A DNA stretch of 64,000 nt from Perilla frutescens. Lineage: Eukaryota; Streptophyta; Magnoliopsida; Lamiales; Lamiaceae. The stretch is from the NCBI GenBank assembly GCA_026008535.1, contig BRKX01000001.1, positions 74,412,317 to 74,476,316 on the forward strand, given 5' to 3'. The position numbers and the translations under genes were made by a program. The notes beneath the pieces were generated by a model. It did no database searches and was not told the DNA's origin. It saw nothing but the letters and a program-made list of their open reading frames with translations. Numbering within the stretch: position 1 is the first letter of the stretch; each line of letters opens with the position of its first letter. This document shows positions 46,127-59,776 of this stretch, in pieces.

Positions 46127-47014
46127 GTTGTCATGATTTGGAACATGATTTGGAGCAATATGACCATGATTATGAGCATAGTTATGGGAATGAGCATGAT
46201 TAGGAGCATGAGCAGGAAATGTATACATAGAATCAGAAGAGTGAGATGAATGAGCATAATTTGGATTCATTTGCCTCATTTTCATTTCTCTATTATGCCT
46301 TTCAGCAACCAGCACAATTGGATTCTCAGGATTCACAAAAGGTTTCTTAAACTCATGATTTCTGTTGTTAATATACATGATGTCATTCTGCAGAGGCTTA
46401 GATTTAAGTTGCTTTATCTCATTTTCTTTAGTTTTCAAGCAACTGATAATCATATCACAAGTAACTTTTGATCCACCATATTTCAAAGCAGTTTTCACAT
46501 CAGAAAATGTTTCAGGAATAGATCCAAGCAAGATTTGAGCAGAATACTTTTCCAAAGTGTCATCACCAGCTAATTTCAGGTCCTTTAAGAGTTTTAAAAA
46601 TTCCTCAACATTAGTATCAACATCTTTTGAAGGATCCATTTTAAAATTCATAATCTGATTTTGCAAAGAATAAGCAGCTTCTTCAGAGGTAGCAGCATAT
46701 AAAGAAGTCAAATTTTCCCATAAATCTTTAGCACATTTAAGATGGGATACTTTTCTCACAACAGAACTGTTTAAATTCAATAAAATAGTGGCTCTGGCAC
46801 TAGCATTCAATTTAATGAGAATTTTATCAGTTTCTTTTTCACTAATTCTTTCATAGATAGCATCTTGCAAATTTTCTTTAGTTAAGATGCATTCAACTCG
46901 AGTCTGCCAGTCACCAAAGTCATCTTTTCCATTAAAAGGCACAACATTCAAGTTATTCATCATTCCAGAATTCACAGAAACACCCAGAATGCAAGAATTC
47001 ACCTTAAAATGCAC
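46127..47014 (-). pseudogene. Copia-type gag (UBN2 family), 3' truncated
   Basis: About 295 codons of gag. They start MHFKVNSC or, more likely, at the MMNNLNVVPFNGKDDFGDWQ methionines, with the UBN2 landmarks AKDLWENLTSLYAATSEEAA, FLKLLKDLKLAGDD and LGSIPETFSDVKTAL. A His/Asn/Ala-rich tail (HAHSHNYAHNHGHIAPNH) follows. No CCHC knuckle is reached. At 46126 the frame runs into the Athila-like LTR for about 38 further codons, so the annotated protein end is chimeric. In intact elements this protein forms the virus-like particle. Here protease, integrase and reverse transcriptase are deleted. Confidence 0.85.
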
Positions 47015-47807
47015 TGATACACAGAAAATTCACCAAAATAGCCAGAAAATTCACCAAATAGCCAGAAAATTCACCAAATACCAAATTTTACCACAAAGGT
47101 AACAGGCTAACCACCAAGAAAAAAACTTTAGAACAGGAGATAACACTCCACAGGCCCTAAGAAGGGTGCACAAGGGGAATTTAGAGCTGAGGCTATCTCA
47201 GTTCTCAGCACAGATTGATCTGTGGAGCAGGGGTTCACTCAGGTCAATCCCAAAACCCTACTAGGCCACTAACAGGACTTAGGGGCACTAAGTCTTAAAC
47301 ACAGCAACTCTGAAGCAGAGTTTTCAGATCAGATTCCTTCCATGAATCACCACAACAGCAATAGATCACCACCAGAGATTATGCAGATATCTTATAACAA
47401 TGAAAAAAGCAGAATAACACCAAAACAACCCAGAAAACCCCTTTTCTCAACTTAGAATCCCTTTCCAAGATTAGCTATCGGGGCAACCCGCTTTGAGGAG
47501 ACCCACAGGGAAATCCAAACGGTCCCGACCGTAAGCTATATCTTGGGAAAAGCTTGGAATACCAAGGGATATCCAGAGACTAGAGAGGAAGTAAAACAAA
47601 AGGCAGGATCGACAGATACCACAACTAGGAGTTTTTTAGGGTTTCAGAATTATACCAGAGCCAGTCTTCTCAGGCAGGAGAAGACCGGACTTACCAAAAG
47701 TTTCAAGCCCAGGGGGGCGACTCGGTGCAGCCCTTACCGGCGGCGGGGTGGGGTAGATGTAGGCAGGAGGGTGCCCCGGCCAGGCCACAACCTGGCTCTG
47801 ATACCAC

Positions 47808-48558
47808 TGTTAGGTATCAGGGCCTGGCTAGGGATTCACCGCTTGGTTTCCGGCCTCGGCGGTCTACGGCACTTGCTGCTCAAGCAGCTCAGAACTTAGG
47901 GCTTCGTTTTCTTGTTCAGGGACACAGCCTCAGACGCTAGATCATGAAGATCTAGGGCTTCTTCTTCATAGGCTTGCTAGGTCAAGTATGTATCTGTAGA
48001 GAACAGGCAGAGACAGGAGTTAGATCGAGTAGATAAAAGAGATACACCTACACTGAAGCAACCAGAATATAGATATATGTAAAATAGAGAGAGATTTGAG
48101 AGAGAAATGTGCTCAGAGGCACTGGTGGGCACAGATTCTCCCAGGCACGACGGCAAGGGGCAACTCCGGTGACTAATCGGACCCAGACCAGGAGGGGAGG
48201 GTGAGATGTACAGCTTCGAAGCTCCCACAACCTTCTTCAACCCAGAGCAAACCTACAACCTCAACTCATAGGCCAACCAGGAACTCACAAGCAGAGATCC
48301 GACCAGAGAAACAGAGGGTTGCAGTGGAGAAGCTCGGAGAAGAAGAATCAAAGGTAGGGTTTTCAGTGTGAGGCTTGAGAGAGATGAGAGAAGGTGCCGT
48401 ATTTTGTAGAGGTGAGAGAGAGCAGCATTAGGAAAGTTAGGGTTAGGGTGATATATATGGGAGGGATACGGGTGTCGGGTAGTGGGCTTAGGTTTAGCAG
48501 TTGGGCCAGAGAAATAATAGAAGATTGGGCCTAGAGCAAATTGGGCCAACATATCACA
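47808..48558 (-). repeat. 5' LTR of the copia element
   Basis: A 751-bp LTR, TGTGATATG...CCTAACA on the minus strand, immediately followed by a tRNA-Met primer site. The region 47100-47790 between it and gag is untranslated leader. Confidence 0.85.
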
Positions 48559-49316
48559 GCTGTAATTGTGTTTCCTCTACAAAAATTAAGAAATAATTAC
48601 TAAATACATAATTAGAGAAAAGTTAAAAAATTTAAAGCATTATTTTAAAAGCTTACTCTATATCTTCCAATACCAAATCCATCAATTTTGTTAGCTTTCC
48701 GTTTATCTCTCTTGTAAGGGGTCTATAGTGTGACACTATAGTTCCCATTACATCTGCACAAGAACAAAAAATAAGTTCAAAATTATTCGCTGCATGTTAT
48801 AAAAATATTTTTTTCGTATTTATTGATATGTCTTACCAAACATTGCTGCATCTCCTATGTTCTCCATATTTGCTATATCATTGAAATTCTTGATCTTGTA
48901 CAAATGTTGTGGAAATTCTTCGTGAAAAACCTCAAAGATTCTCGTGTGTTTAAATGCAATAATCTTATAAAGGCTGACAGTTGTCTTGTACTTCATCACA
49001 TTCAATCCAATAACAAAATCGATTATAGCATAAACATTGCCTTCAATAAGGCGATCTTTAAACTTTTCAATATTTATTTTTGGAATCGTCATATGGATTC
49101 GTTGACCATATAAAAAAAGAATCTGTTATAAGTTTTTATATCATAAAGAAAAAAAAAACTCGACAATTTTAAAACTGAAACATACCTCTCGATCATGGAA
49201 GATGCATTCCAGACTAAATGCATTTGAGTTTTCATACCATCGTATCAATCTTAGTTCTATGCCGAATGTACTCCTTCTCGGTTTTAGCATCTGTACAGTT
49301 CCGAAGACTGGAGCCA

Positions 49317-49922
49317 TTTATCTTCTAATTTTGTAACAACACAGTATAAAGCTTCAAACTGGTTTTCTGCTTTTCTGCTTTCAGAGGAAATCGAAAATGG
49401 AGAGTGAATGAGATAATTGGTCGTTCTTAAGATGTAAATTTTTTTATATATGAATCAGTTTTTTTTTACACGTAGTGGGTGCTGGAAAGTGGAGGTTAAC
49501 TTCTTTGTAGTGCTCCATATCAGTTCTATTTATTTTCTGTATTGTATAGATTTTTTTTATTTTCTGTATTTATTTTCTGTATGTAATTTAATGTAAATAT
49601 TAATTTTGATTATGTATTTAAATTACATGATTATGGTTGTGGATTAAAAAAAAAAAAAACTGACCCCACGTCTGTAATTTACGTACACACGTTTCAAATA
49701 ATTCATATTATTAATATATTATTTAATTTAATCATAATCGGATTTATTTAAAATATTAACCATAAATCGGATTTATTTAATAACATCAAATCACTGTATA
49801 TTTGGAAAATTGCCATCAATATTAAATATCCTCAATTCATTGTATATTTGCAAAATTGCCATCAATTTTCCCTCCAAAATCAATTGCAATTAGATTTTTT
49901 CTGCTTTTATATATAGTATAGA
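49317..49922 (-). promoter_or_regulatory. Helitron 5' region and putative RPA promoter
   Basis: This is the sequence between the Helitron 5' terminus and the RPA start codon. It is AT-rich, with no open frame, and presumably holds the RPA promoter. Confidence 0.45.
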
Positions 49923-49936
49923 TGATGATGATGATG

Positions 49937-50016
<80 letters not shown>

Positions 50017-50738
50017 TTGTGTTTTAATTGTAAAATTTTAAATTTTATATCTAAATTACAATTTTTTTCAAAATTTATCTATTTAATCGTAATTACCTAT
50101 TTAATATTCAAATTTAAGCGATTGTAATAAGTTGGATGCACTGAATAAAATTTCTGGATAACGTATAAAAGATATTGATAAAAAAAACTCAAATATTTGC
50201 ACATTGCATCAAATCACATGGAACTTCTCATCTATCAAATCTCTTTGTGGATTTTCTTCTGCACATTGAGTTTATGGTTCATATTTTAATTAAAAATATA
50301 AGTAATAGCACCTTCCTCTTGAAGACAATTGTTACATGAATCAAGTCAGGTTGGATCGTAATAGATAGAATAAAGGTGATAGATTGATTAATTATGTATA
50401 TAATTAACATCTATACATCTTTTAATCGTATTAATCTTGTCATTTATTCATAATTAATATTAAAAAAGAAACAACATATACGAATTACAAAAATTGTTGA
50501 AATGATTTAATTATGATCATATAATGTTTGGTTATGTATTATATTGTATAGTAATTTAGTAATGCAGTAATAAACTTTACAAAATTTTGAACAATAGCAA
50601 TACACTTTTTAGGAAAAACACGATTTTTTTATCTCTCATTATTGTAATTAAATATTACAAATATAGTAGAAAAAATAAACATGTAGCTTATTGTCATTTA
50701 TATTTTGACATGTTTAGACACTAGAAGTGTACTTGCTA

Positions 50739-51083
50739 CTAAGATGCGCCTTCAATGTAATTCAAAATCTCATTGGCCAAGCTTGCCGCCGCGGTGGGAT
50801 CCACATTGCAACTTTGGGCAGCCTTCTTAGCTAATACATCAATTAAACAACGACCGGTAATCCAGTTCCTGAGCTCGAAGGTGCAACCAAAATCCAGTAT
50901 TTCTCGAAATGATTGTCCTCCTTTACATATGGACTCACTAACTTCATCAATACAAAATTGATCTAGCTTTTTGTAGCAATCGGGTTCAGATGGAGGAAGA
51001 TTCACAACGGCTTTAGTCCCATCTAGGATCGCTCCACCGATTACGAGAAAAGTTATGATCTTGATCATTGATTCAAAACTCAT
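50739..51083 (-). CDS. Secreted six-cysteine peptide, array copy 6
   Basis: Intact 114-codon gene whose predicted protein is identical to copy 4. The large Helitron lies about 0.8 kb downstream of its stop codon. The TATA-like element is CTATAAAT here because of a change in the adjacent base. The leader has small differences (GCCATACAAG for ACCGTACAAG on the coding strand). The six cysteines and signal peptide are conserved. Confidence 0.8.
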   Translation of the reverse strand: MSFESMIKIITFLVIGGAILDGTKAVVNLPPSEPDCYKKLDQFCIDEVSESICKGGQSFREILDFGCTFELRNWITGRCLIDVLAKKAAQSCNVDPTAAASLANEILNYIEGAS

Positions 51084-51251
51084 GTTGATCTTGTATGGCT
51101 TATTAGTACTTGGTTCAAATACAACATTGCACCAACATTTATAGTTAGTAGATCTCGCATATGTTACTACTACTCAATTAATGATAAAAACATTAAATGT
51201 GCATTGAAGGTTGTCTTAAGTTTATACATTATTAAACGCATTCTGTTAAGA

Positions 51252-51290
<39 letters not shown>

Positions 51291-51293
<3 letters not shown>

Positions 51294-51492
51294 CAATTTT
51301 ATTTTTTTAATGTCGAGGTTAACCCGTACCGATGTGTGCACTGAGTAAACCCTATCCATGTGTAATAGTCTACAAACCACACATGAGAGATAAACCACAC
51401 TTGACAGACCAGTAGTGTTGGTGGTAGGATTCGAACTTGAGATGTTTGACCTCAAGATAACACTCTTCCAGCACTAGGGCTATCCCAAAGGG
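51291..51492 (-). mobile_element. SINE copy in unit 6
   Basis: Same insertion as in units 1-5, next to the longest (TA)n tract of the array (51255-51290). It has several private substitutions ('cccgtaccgatg', 'ccagcactagg'), which fits an older split of unit 6. Confidence 0.6.
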
Positions 51493-52180
51493 ACTATATA
51501 ATCAAATTATTTTTCTTATAGGAAGAGGACAAACTGAAATTCACTATAAAATTGGATGCACTGAATAAAATTTTTGAATAACTTATAAAAGATATTGATA
51601 AAGAACTCAAATATTTGCACATTCCATCAAAGCACATGAAACTTCTTATTTATCAAATCTCTTTATGGATTTTCTTCTTTGCATTTAGTTTGTGGTTCAT
51701 ATTTTAATTAAAAATATAAGTAATAACACCTTTTTTTTTTTTTTTGAAGACTTTGTTACTTGAATCAGGTCGGACCGAATTGTATTAGAGAGAAAAAAGA
51801 TGATAGATGGATTAATTATGTATGATTAACATCTATACATCTTTTAATCATATTAATCTTGTCATTTCTTCAAAATTAATATACAAAAAAACAAGATATA
51901 CGAATCATAAAAATTGTTGAAATGATTTAATCATGATCATATAATGTTTGGTTATGTATTATATTATATTATGTATAGTCATTTAGTTATTCATTAATAT
52001 AATGCAGTAATGAATCTTTATAATATTTTAAACAATAGTAATATACTTTTGAGGAAATACTCGAATTTCATCTCTCATTATTGTAATTAAAAACGTTACA
52101 AGTATAATAGAAAAAAATTAGTGCATAGCTTATTGTAATTTATATTTTGACATGTTTAGACACTAGAAGTGTTCTTGTTA

Positions 52181-53098
<918 letters not shown>

Positions 53099-54999
53099 TT
53101 AGGCACATAAAATAAATACAAGAATACAAAAGATTTGTACGAATAAAACAACATCACTTCGATCGATCTCTAACACGGATGATCCACTGCGAGACCGGTG
53201 GGAGCATCTTTGTTTCAACTCATCATCCAACATAGAGGAGCAGTTCCGCGGCACGACATCGTCGGTTTCAATCTCTCGGAAGGTACTCCGATCAAAGTAC
53301 CAATCGCCAACTGCTTGTCCGATTGTCTGCACAATACAAATTGCACCAAATGAGTATATATATATATAGAACAAAATTAAATTATACAAAGAATAGTAAT
53401 CACTTACTTTGTGTGCAAGTACAGTCGAACACATCCACCCATAAGTATGTTGGATGTGGGTATGGAGAAAGCAAGAATCGACAAATATGCCTCTACTCGA
53501 AGAGTAATCGAGACTCATTAATGTCTCGAGCATAATTGGTCGAAACCCTAAAATTATAATTATGAGAATTTCTTATTTGTTTGCAATGCAAGTTGAAAGT
53601 ACTCAAAACTACGTACTATTATCATTTGTGTACATACCTTTTATAATCTCCACTTGTGTAGAATTGCAAAATGCTAGGTTAACTCCGCACTTCTTCCATT
53701 CCGACGGTCTCTGATGTGCCACGCCATATATATAGCTGTATCCAATCTGAAACACAAATATTAAATCAATCTTTTTAATTTGTGCCTTAATAAATCATTT
53801 GAAATCGTCTATTGCACATTTCTTGTTGTATTCCGTATTGCACACTCGATTTTCTTAGTTTTTTTTCAATTTTTTTCTCAAATTTCAATTTCTTATGCTT
53901 TAGTTTAATTTTACACTTATTATTTAGGGTTCATCCTACCCAATTAGGGTTTTATATATATTTTTAGTTTTTAATTTTTCAAATAATCAATTAATAGTTC
54001 AAAATTTTAAATTAAATAATAAAAAATTACAATGCATCATAATTGTGTTTGATGAATTCTAAATAATAAGTGTAAAATAAAACTAAAGCATAAGAAATTG
54101 AAATCAAAGAAAAAAATTGAAAAAAATTTAAGAAAATCGAGTGTGCAATACGGAATGCAACACAAGATGTGCGATTGAAGATTTCAACTCTAAATAAATA
54201 GTAAAAGTAAAACTACACAGACGTTACTGAATATAAACTATAGTAGTTAATTGGTAATTGCTATGTGCATAATTTGCTCATTAATTACCTGAAACCAATC
54301 AAAAGTTGACTCAACTAAAAAGAGCGGTGTCTCGACATCGTCAATCAAATATTCCGGGAAGAGACACTGAAAATAAATATCAGATATTAGCATAGCTTTA
54401 ATTAATAGAATTATTATAATATACTATATACTATGTATCTACAATAAAATAAATTGTCGTGTTACTCACCAAATATGGCTTCCTTTTTGACGTGCACGAC
54501 TTCGGCAAAAATTTAGCTAGTTTCTGCGTGTCACATACAAAAAATAAAATAAAATAATCATGTCACAATTAATTGTGATATATATACACATGTATGTATA
54601 TAATTAAGCAAGCTAATTAATTATCTAAAGAGAAAATTAAAAGAAGATCAATACATGAGTTTTAGTGATTCCGCGGAAGAAGTTGTCCATCATCCTTGCA
54701 TACCCACCCTTCCTGTTAGTAAAACACAGAAAAATGAGTGATATTTTTTAGTGCTATAACACGCAACAATTTTAGTGTTCAAATTAATTTGAACCTAATT
54801 AATTAACTTTGAATACCCTCGGATAATAAATCCTGAATCGGAGATGCATTTAACCCTGCTACTCCCGGGGAAGAGCCCTCTAAACCGATCGCAGTGAAGG
54901 ATCGTGCTCATTCCACCGGCTGAGGATCCGGTCAAAATGGCCTACAAAGTACAAACAATTAGATATGACAAATATCAATATTTAAATTATCTGTATATT

Positions 55000-55038
<39 letters not shown>

Positions 55039-56984
55039 AATGAACCTACATTCTCTGCATTCCCCATGCCTCTGTCGAGCATCTCTTCCATGATTGCATT
55101 GTAGATCCTCGCACCTCGAAAGGTGAGGTTATTTTGCTGAAACAATTTTAGTTCAATTTTCATATGCATAGGGTGAGTAGCATAAAAAATTAAAAATGCA
55201 TACCATAAATATAGGTTTAAAAAAAATTGAGGAAATTAAAGATCCCTAACTACATAACAAGTGGATGTTTGAAGACTTACTCGATCAACTTTTTCTACAT
55301 CTGACATGAATACTGAACCATCACAATAACGTATAAAGACTTTATGCCAATTGTAGAAATCTGAAAAGAATTACAAAAACCAAAATTATACTTCATCCAC
55401 GATAACATAATTAAAGACAACATTATAATATTTAAGAATGTAGAGAGAGAGAGAGAGAGCATGCATATATACCGGGATTAAATCTAATGTCGGAGTCGAG
55501 TATTCCTGTGAATATATCTTCTACTCCTTCAGTTAGGCCGCGGTAACCGCTTCCCAAATGTGTCCCAGTTTTCTGTATACATTCTGCTATACTTGTACAC
55601 CATCCACCGCCCTAAAATAAAATTAAGCAATCATTATTTAGATCGCGGGTTTGTCTATGCTACCCCGAAGGGTAATACCCAAGTGTCACAATACATCTAT
55701 TGTGACACTTTTATGTGTTACATCAGACCTTTTATGATCTATTGTGACACTTAGATTGCATAATTAATTATATGATATTTTTATATTTTTTTTAGTTATT
55801 AGTGATGTCACTGCACCAAAATGGATGTTAGTCAAAAGATTCTACGCTATTATTAATGCAAAACAGAGAAAGAAAAGTACTCGTTTTCACATTCACAAGC
55901 TATCTCTCTCTCTCTCTCTCTCTCCAAATTCAAACTTCATATCTTTTTCTTCATTTTCTCGTGTTTTGATTTTAGATTCTTTAACAATTTATGATTTTTA
56001 GACAGTTAATTATTTGGGAGACGTGCATAATCAAATATGTGTTGGTATGAAAAAACCATGTTTAGTCACTTTGTTTGATGCATATATATATATATATACA
56101 CACATATATATATAGGCGTAAATACCAATTTCTGAACCAGTTCTTGCAGGTGGATGTCCCACAAAGAAGCTATGAAATTCGACTGGATTAATTTTTGTGA
56201 AAAAATTAGCTTTGTGAAGATCTTAGAGATCACATCATGCTCATAAATTTCACTAATTTAACTTCTAAATTGTTTTTCGAGAAGCTATTTAGTTGTGTGT
56301 TGGAAAAATGAGTCTGTTTATGATTCATGTAACAGCTAAGTAAGAATTATTATGAGTATTTTTTTAGGGTTTTTTTTTTTTTTCTTTTAACACATGAGCT
56401 AGGTTTCTAACCACTGTAATGTATGGATATATATATTTTTTATAGTTTGATTTAAAGAATGTAAACCTTTTATTTACATATTATATATATGAAACTTCAT
56501 GTTTCTGGCTTTGTTTATTCATTTGCAAAAACTAAGTAATGAAATATTCATAGTAAAAAAAAAAACCAAGAAATTTCGTAGCTATAAAACAGTAAAAGAA
56601 CAGTGGTCAAATGTGACAATTTATTATTTGGGAGTTGAATTATTTACCTCCATAAAAACAATCCAGCTCTTCGATCCATTTCCACTTCCCTTTTGATAGG
56701 CGTAGGCTGGTGGGCTACCGTCCATACACACTGAATTTTCAAAATAAAAAATAAAAAATGATTCTATAAATTAATATATGATTTACTAATAATTAACACT
56801 AAAACTAGCTACTCATTTGATTCATAATTTCATTTATTTACATAAAAAAAAAAAGGAATTATGTATCACCTGCTCCTTTGGAAACAGCCGATGTAAGAAC
56901 CGTAAGATTGTTTTGGCGGAATTCAGCCTCCGTCGCCATGAGAAGTAGCGAGCAAACGAAAACGACGGTGCAAACTGCAGCCAT
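53099..56984 (-). CDS. Pectin acetylesterase (plant PAE/Notum family), 12 exons
   Basis: Exons (minus): 56984-56870, 56730-56648, 55611-55473, 55360-55281, 55136-55050, 54941-54817, 54712-54655, 54523-54470, 54366-54289, 53746-53638, 53547-53408, 53326-53099. All introns are GT-AG, and the spliced length is 1296 nt (431 residues plus stop), in frame throughout. The signal peptide is residues 1-20 ([20 protein letters not shown]). Family landmarks are [31 protein letters not shown] with nucleophile Ser175, [13 protein letters not shown], Asp270 in ESTFDWFQ, and His338 in VDSCFLHTH, giving a Ser-Asp-His triad. The enzyme removes acetyl groups from pectin in the cell wall. The usual motif is GCSAGG, and here Cys is Ser. 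The last 17 residues (415-431, [17 protein letters not shown]) are strongly hydrophobic, unusual for the family and suggestive of a membrane or GPI-type tail. Confidence 0.92.
53801..54186. mobile_element. MITE in intron 9 of the pectin acetylesterase gene
   Basis: Inverted arms: 'gtattgcacactcgattttctta' near 53835 pairs with 'taagaaaatcgagtgtgcaatac' near 54129. More complementarity extends to 53801 and 54186 and inward to 'ttattattta(gg)'. The same family recurs at about 61991-62324. It contains no open frame and is removed with the intron. Confidence 0.75.
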
Positions 56985-57969
56985 AGCTATGAGAGAAGAG
57001 AGTCGACGAGAGATTTTTCGATTTTTTTTAGAGATCGAAAGAGAGAAAGAGAGACGACGAAAGATTTCTTCGTTTGAAGGAAGAAATGGGTGAATTTTGT
57101 GAGTGATATGAATACATGATGCGGCTACTTCTTTATATAGAATTTTTGTTAATTATTTTACGTTTAATTTATTCAATTATATTTGACACATCCGTATGTA
57201 ATAAAGAGAAATCAAATTCATCGACGTAAAAATGTTAAAAGAGGAATTTCCAACGTATCAAGATAAAAATTTAATTATAAAATTTTACTAATTAAACAAC
57301 AGAGTTGTAGTAATTAATTAAGTAAATTGAAATTTTTGGATGTGGATCTTGAGTTTTTTAATATATTTAATTAACTTAAAAATTAAAAATATGTTAAATT
57401 AATATAGTAGAATATTCACGCATAATTATTACAATAATAATAATAATTAACATAAATTTGTGGTCCATTATAAACAAAAAATGGGTGTCTAGCAAATTTT
57501 GGAATTAGGTTTTTTTTTTTCATCTTATGTGCAAAATAAATTTGGATGAAAATAGTATTTTTCCAAAATAAAAAATAATTTATAAATATTATTTTGCCGT
57601 GTTGATGTATCTATCAATCATTTATGTTCAATATTCCTTTCCTCCAATCCAAATAAATACATACACCAATTATAGTAATTAACTGCATCAATTCAAACTT
57701 ATATTGCACCATAATTAAGTTGGTGGACATCTAATCAAATTAAATGCGGTGAAGAAAAAAAAAAGTAAATGTTAAAAAAAATTTACAGTGCCCTGCTCTC
57801 CCATGCCTTCATTGAATTAATGACGGCTATTTCAATGAAAAATTATTAAAAGCTGGTTTCAAAGTGTATAGTAAATTCGATTTTGTATAGGATAGTTTTC
57901 TAAATGTCTAAATTAATAAAATCTAAGTAATAATTATAATTAAACAATAACCATACGAACCAAAAATAT
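56985..57969. promoter_or_regulatory. Promoter/intergenic region upstream of the pectin acetylesterase gene
   Basis: The leader is purine-rich on the plus strand (GAGAGA tracts at 56985-57060). A TATATAAAG on the minus strand lies at about 57131-57139, some 150 bp before the ATG and a good TATA box candidate. Beyond that it is AT-rich without genes. Confidence 0.5.
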
Positions 57970-59540
<1,571 letters not shown>

Positions 59541-59776
59541 TTTCTTTCTAGGATTAGAGAGACATTGACATATTAATTAGGTTAACTCAAAATACACGTC
59601 TTATATATTGCAGTTCTCTTCTCGAGACATTTTATTTATAGGATTAGAGAGATATTAACATATGATAAATAAATTAATATCCTTGGTAGGTAGGTAGATG
59701 GATCTACGATCTATGATCTATCAGTACAATAACGCCAAATTAAAAGTGTGACATAGTGTGGATGTTCGACGTGTAT

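Larger units (their letters stand above)
39848..48558 (-). mobile_element. Ty1/copia retrotransposon, internally deleted, inserted in the RPA exon
   Basis: Target duplication GCTGT lies at 39843-39847 and 48559-48563. Removing everything between the duplications restores an uninterrupted RPA exon (…TITATLWENY…). The 5' LTR is 47808-48558 on the minus strand (starts TGTGATATGTTGG, ends CCTAACA), followed by a tRNA-Met type primer site TGGTATCAGAGC (47795-47806) and a gag gene. Only the last 7 bp of the 3' LTR (CCCAACA, 39848-39854) remain. Pol and most of the 3' LTR are gone, replaced by the Athila-like element. Confidence 0.88.
36857..49316 (-). pseudogene. Helitron RPA70-like gene, split by nested retrotransposons
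   Basis: The start exon (49316-49187) begins MAPVFGTVQMLKPRRS. The next (about 49093-48820) has the first OB fold, MTIPKINIEKFKDRLIEGNV. An exon near 48768-48650 reads DVMGTIV..RPLTREINGKL. The following exon is split by the copia insertion: GNTITA before it (48564-48583) and TLWENYAEQMIEFLETPPEG after it (39842-39735). Then come IVLDQKVPEIVDFSFR (near 39600), a linker (38997-38861), a zinc-ribbon OB fold (38777-38440; CKRC, FFCEKCQ) and a second such fold (37830-37480; CKVC, FFCQKCQ). The last exon (37029-36857) ends KKEKQ-stop. RPA binds single-stranded DNA, and many plant Helitrons carry it. The first ribbon fold has a slip in an A run and the second has a TAA after RRELDP. Confidence 0.85.
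21313..49922 (-). mobile_element. Large nested Helitron (28.6 kb) carrying RPA and Rep-helicase genes
   Basis: On the minus strand the 5' end reads TCTATACTATATATAAAAGC (starting at 49922), a classical plant Helitron start. The 3' end reads CGTGCAACGCACG (hairpin) ... CTAG, ending at 21313. It lies between A and T in the trinucleotide microsatellite at the unit 5/unit 6 boundary, with no target duplication. Two genes run 5' to 3': an RPA70-like gene and a Rep-helicase gene, the usual cargo of autonomous plant Helitrons. Later insertions (LINE, copia, Athila-like) account for about 13.5 kb, so the original element was roughly 15 kb. Two nonsense codons in Rep-helicase and the split RPA gene make this copy non-autonomous now. 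Confidence 0.92.
49923..52180 (-). repeat. Tandem array unit 6
   Basis: It resumes the array with a (GAT)n(AAT)n microsatellite (49923-50016), half 1, gene copy 6, a long (TA)n, the SINE and half 2. Unlike the other units, half 2 here does not end at the inverted segment. It runs on (51990-52180) through sequence homologous to the 3' flank of the peptide gene, up to 'gacactagaagtgt', just short of where a stop codon would be. That is the right edge of the array and a trace of a lost neighbouring gene copy. Confidence 0.9.

Noticed and set aside
47543..47940. Overlapping plus-strand open frames of about 118 and 71 codons
   Set aside because: They lie in the untranslated leader and LTR of the minus-strand copia element and show no domain.
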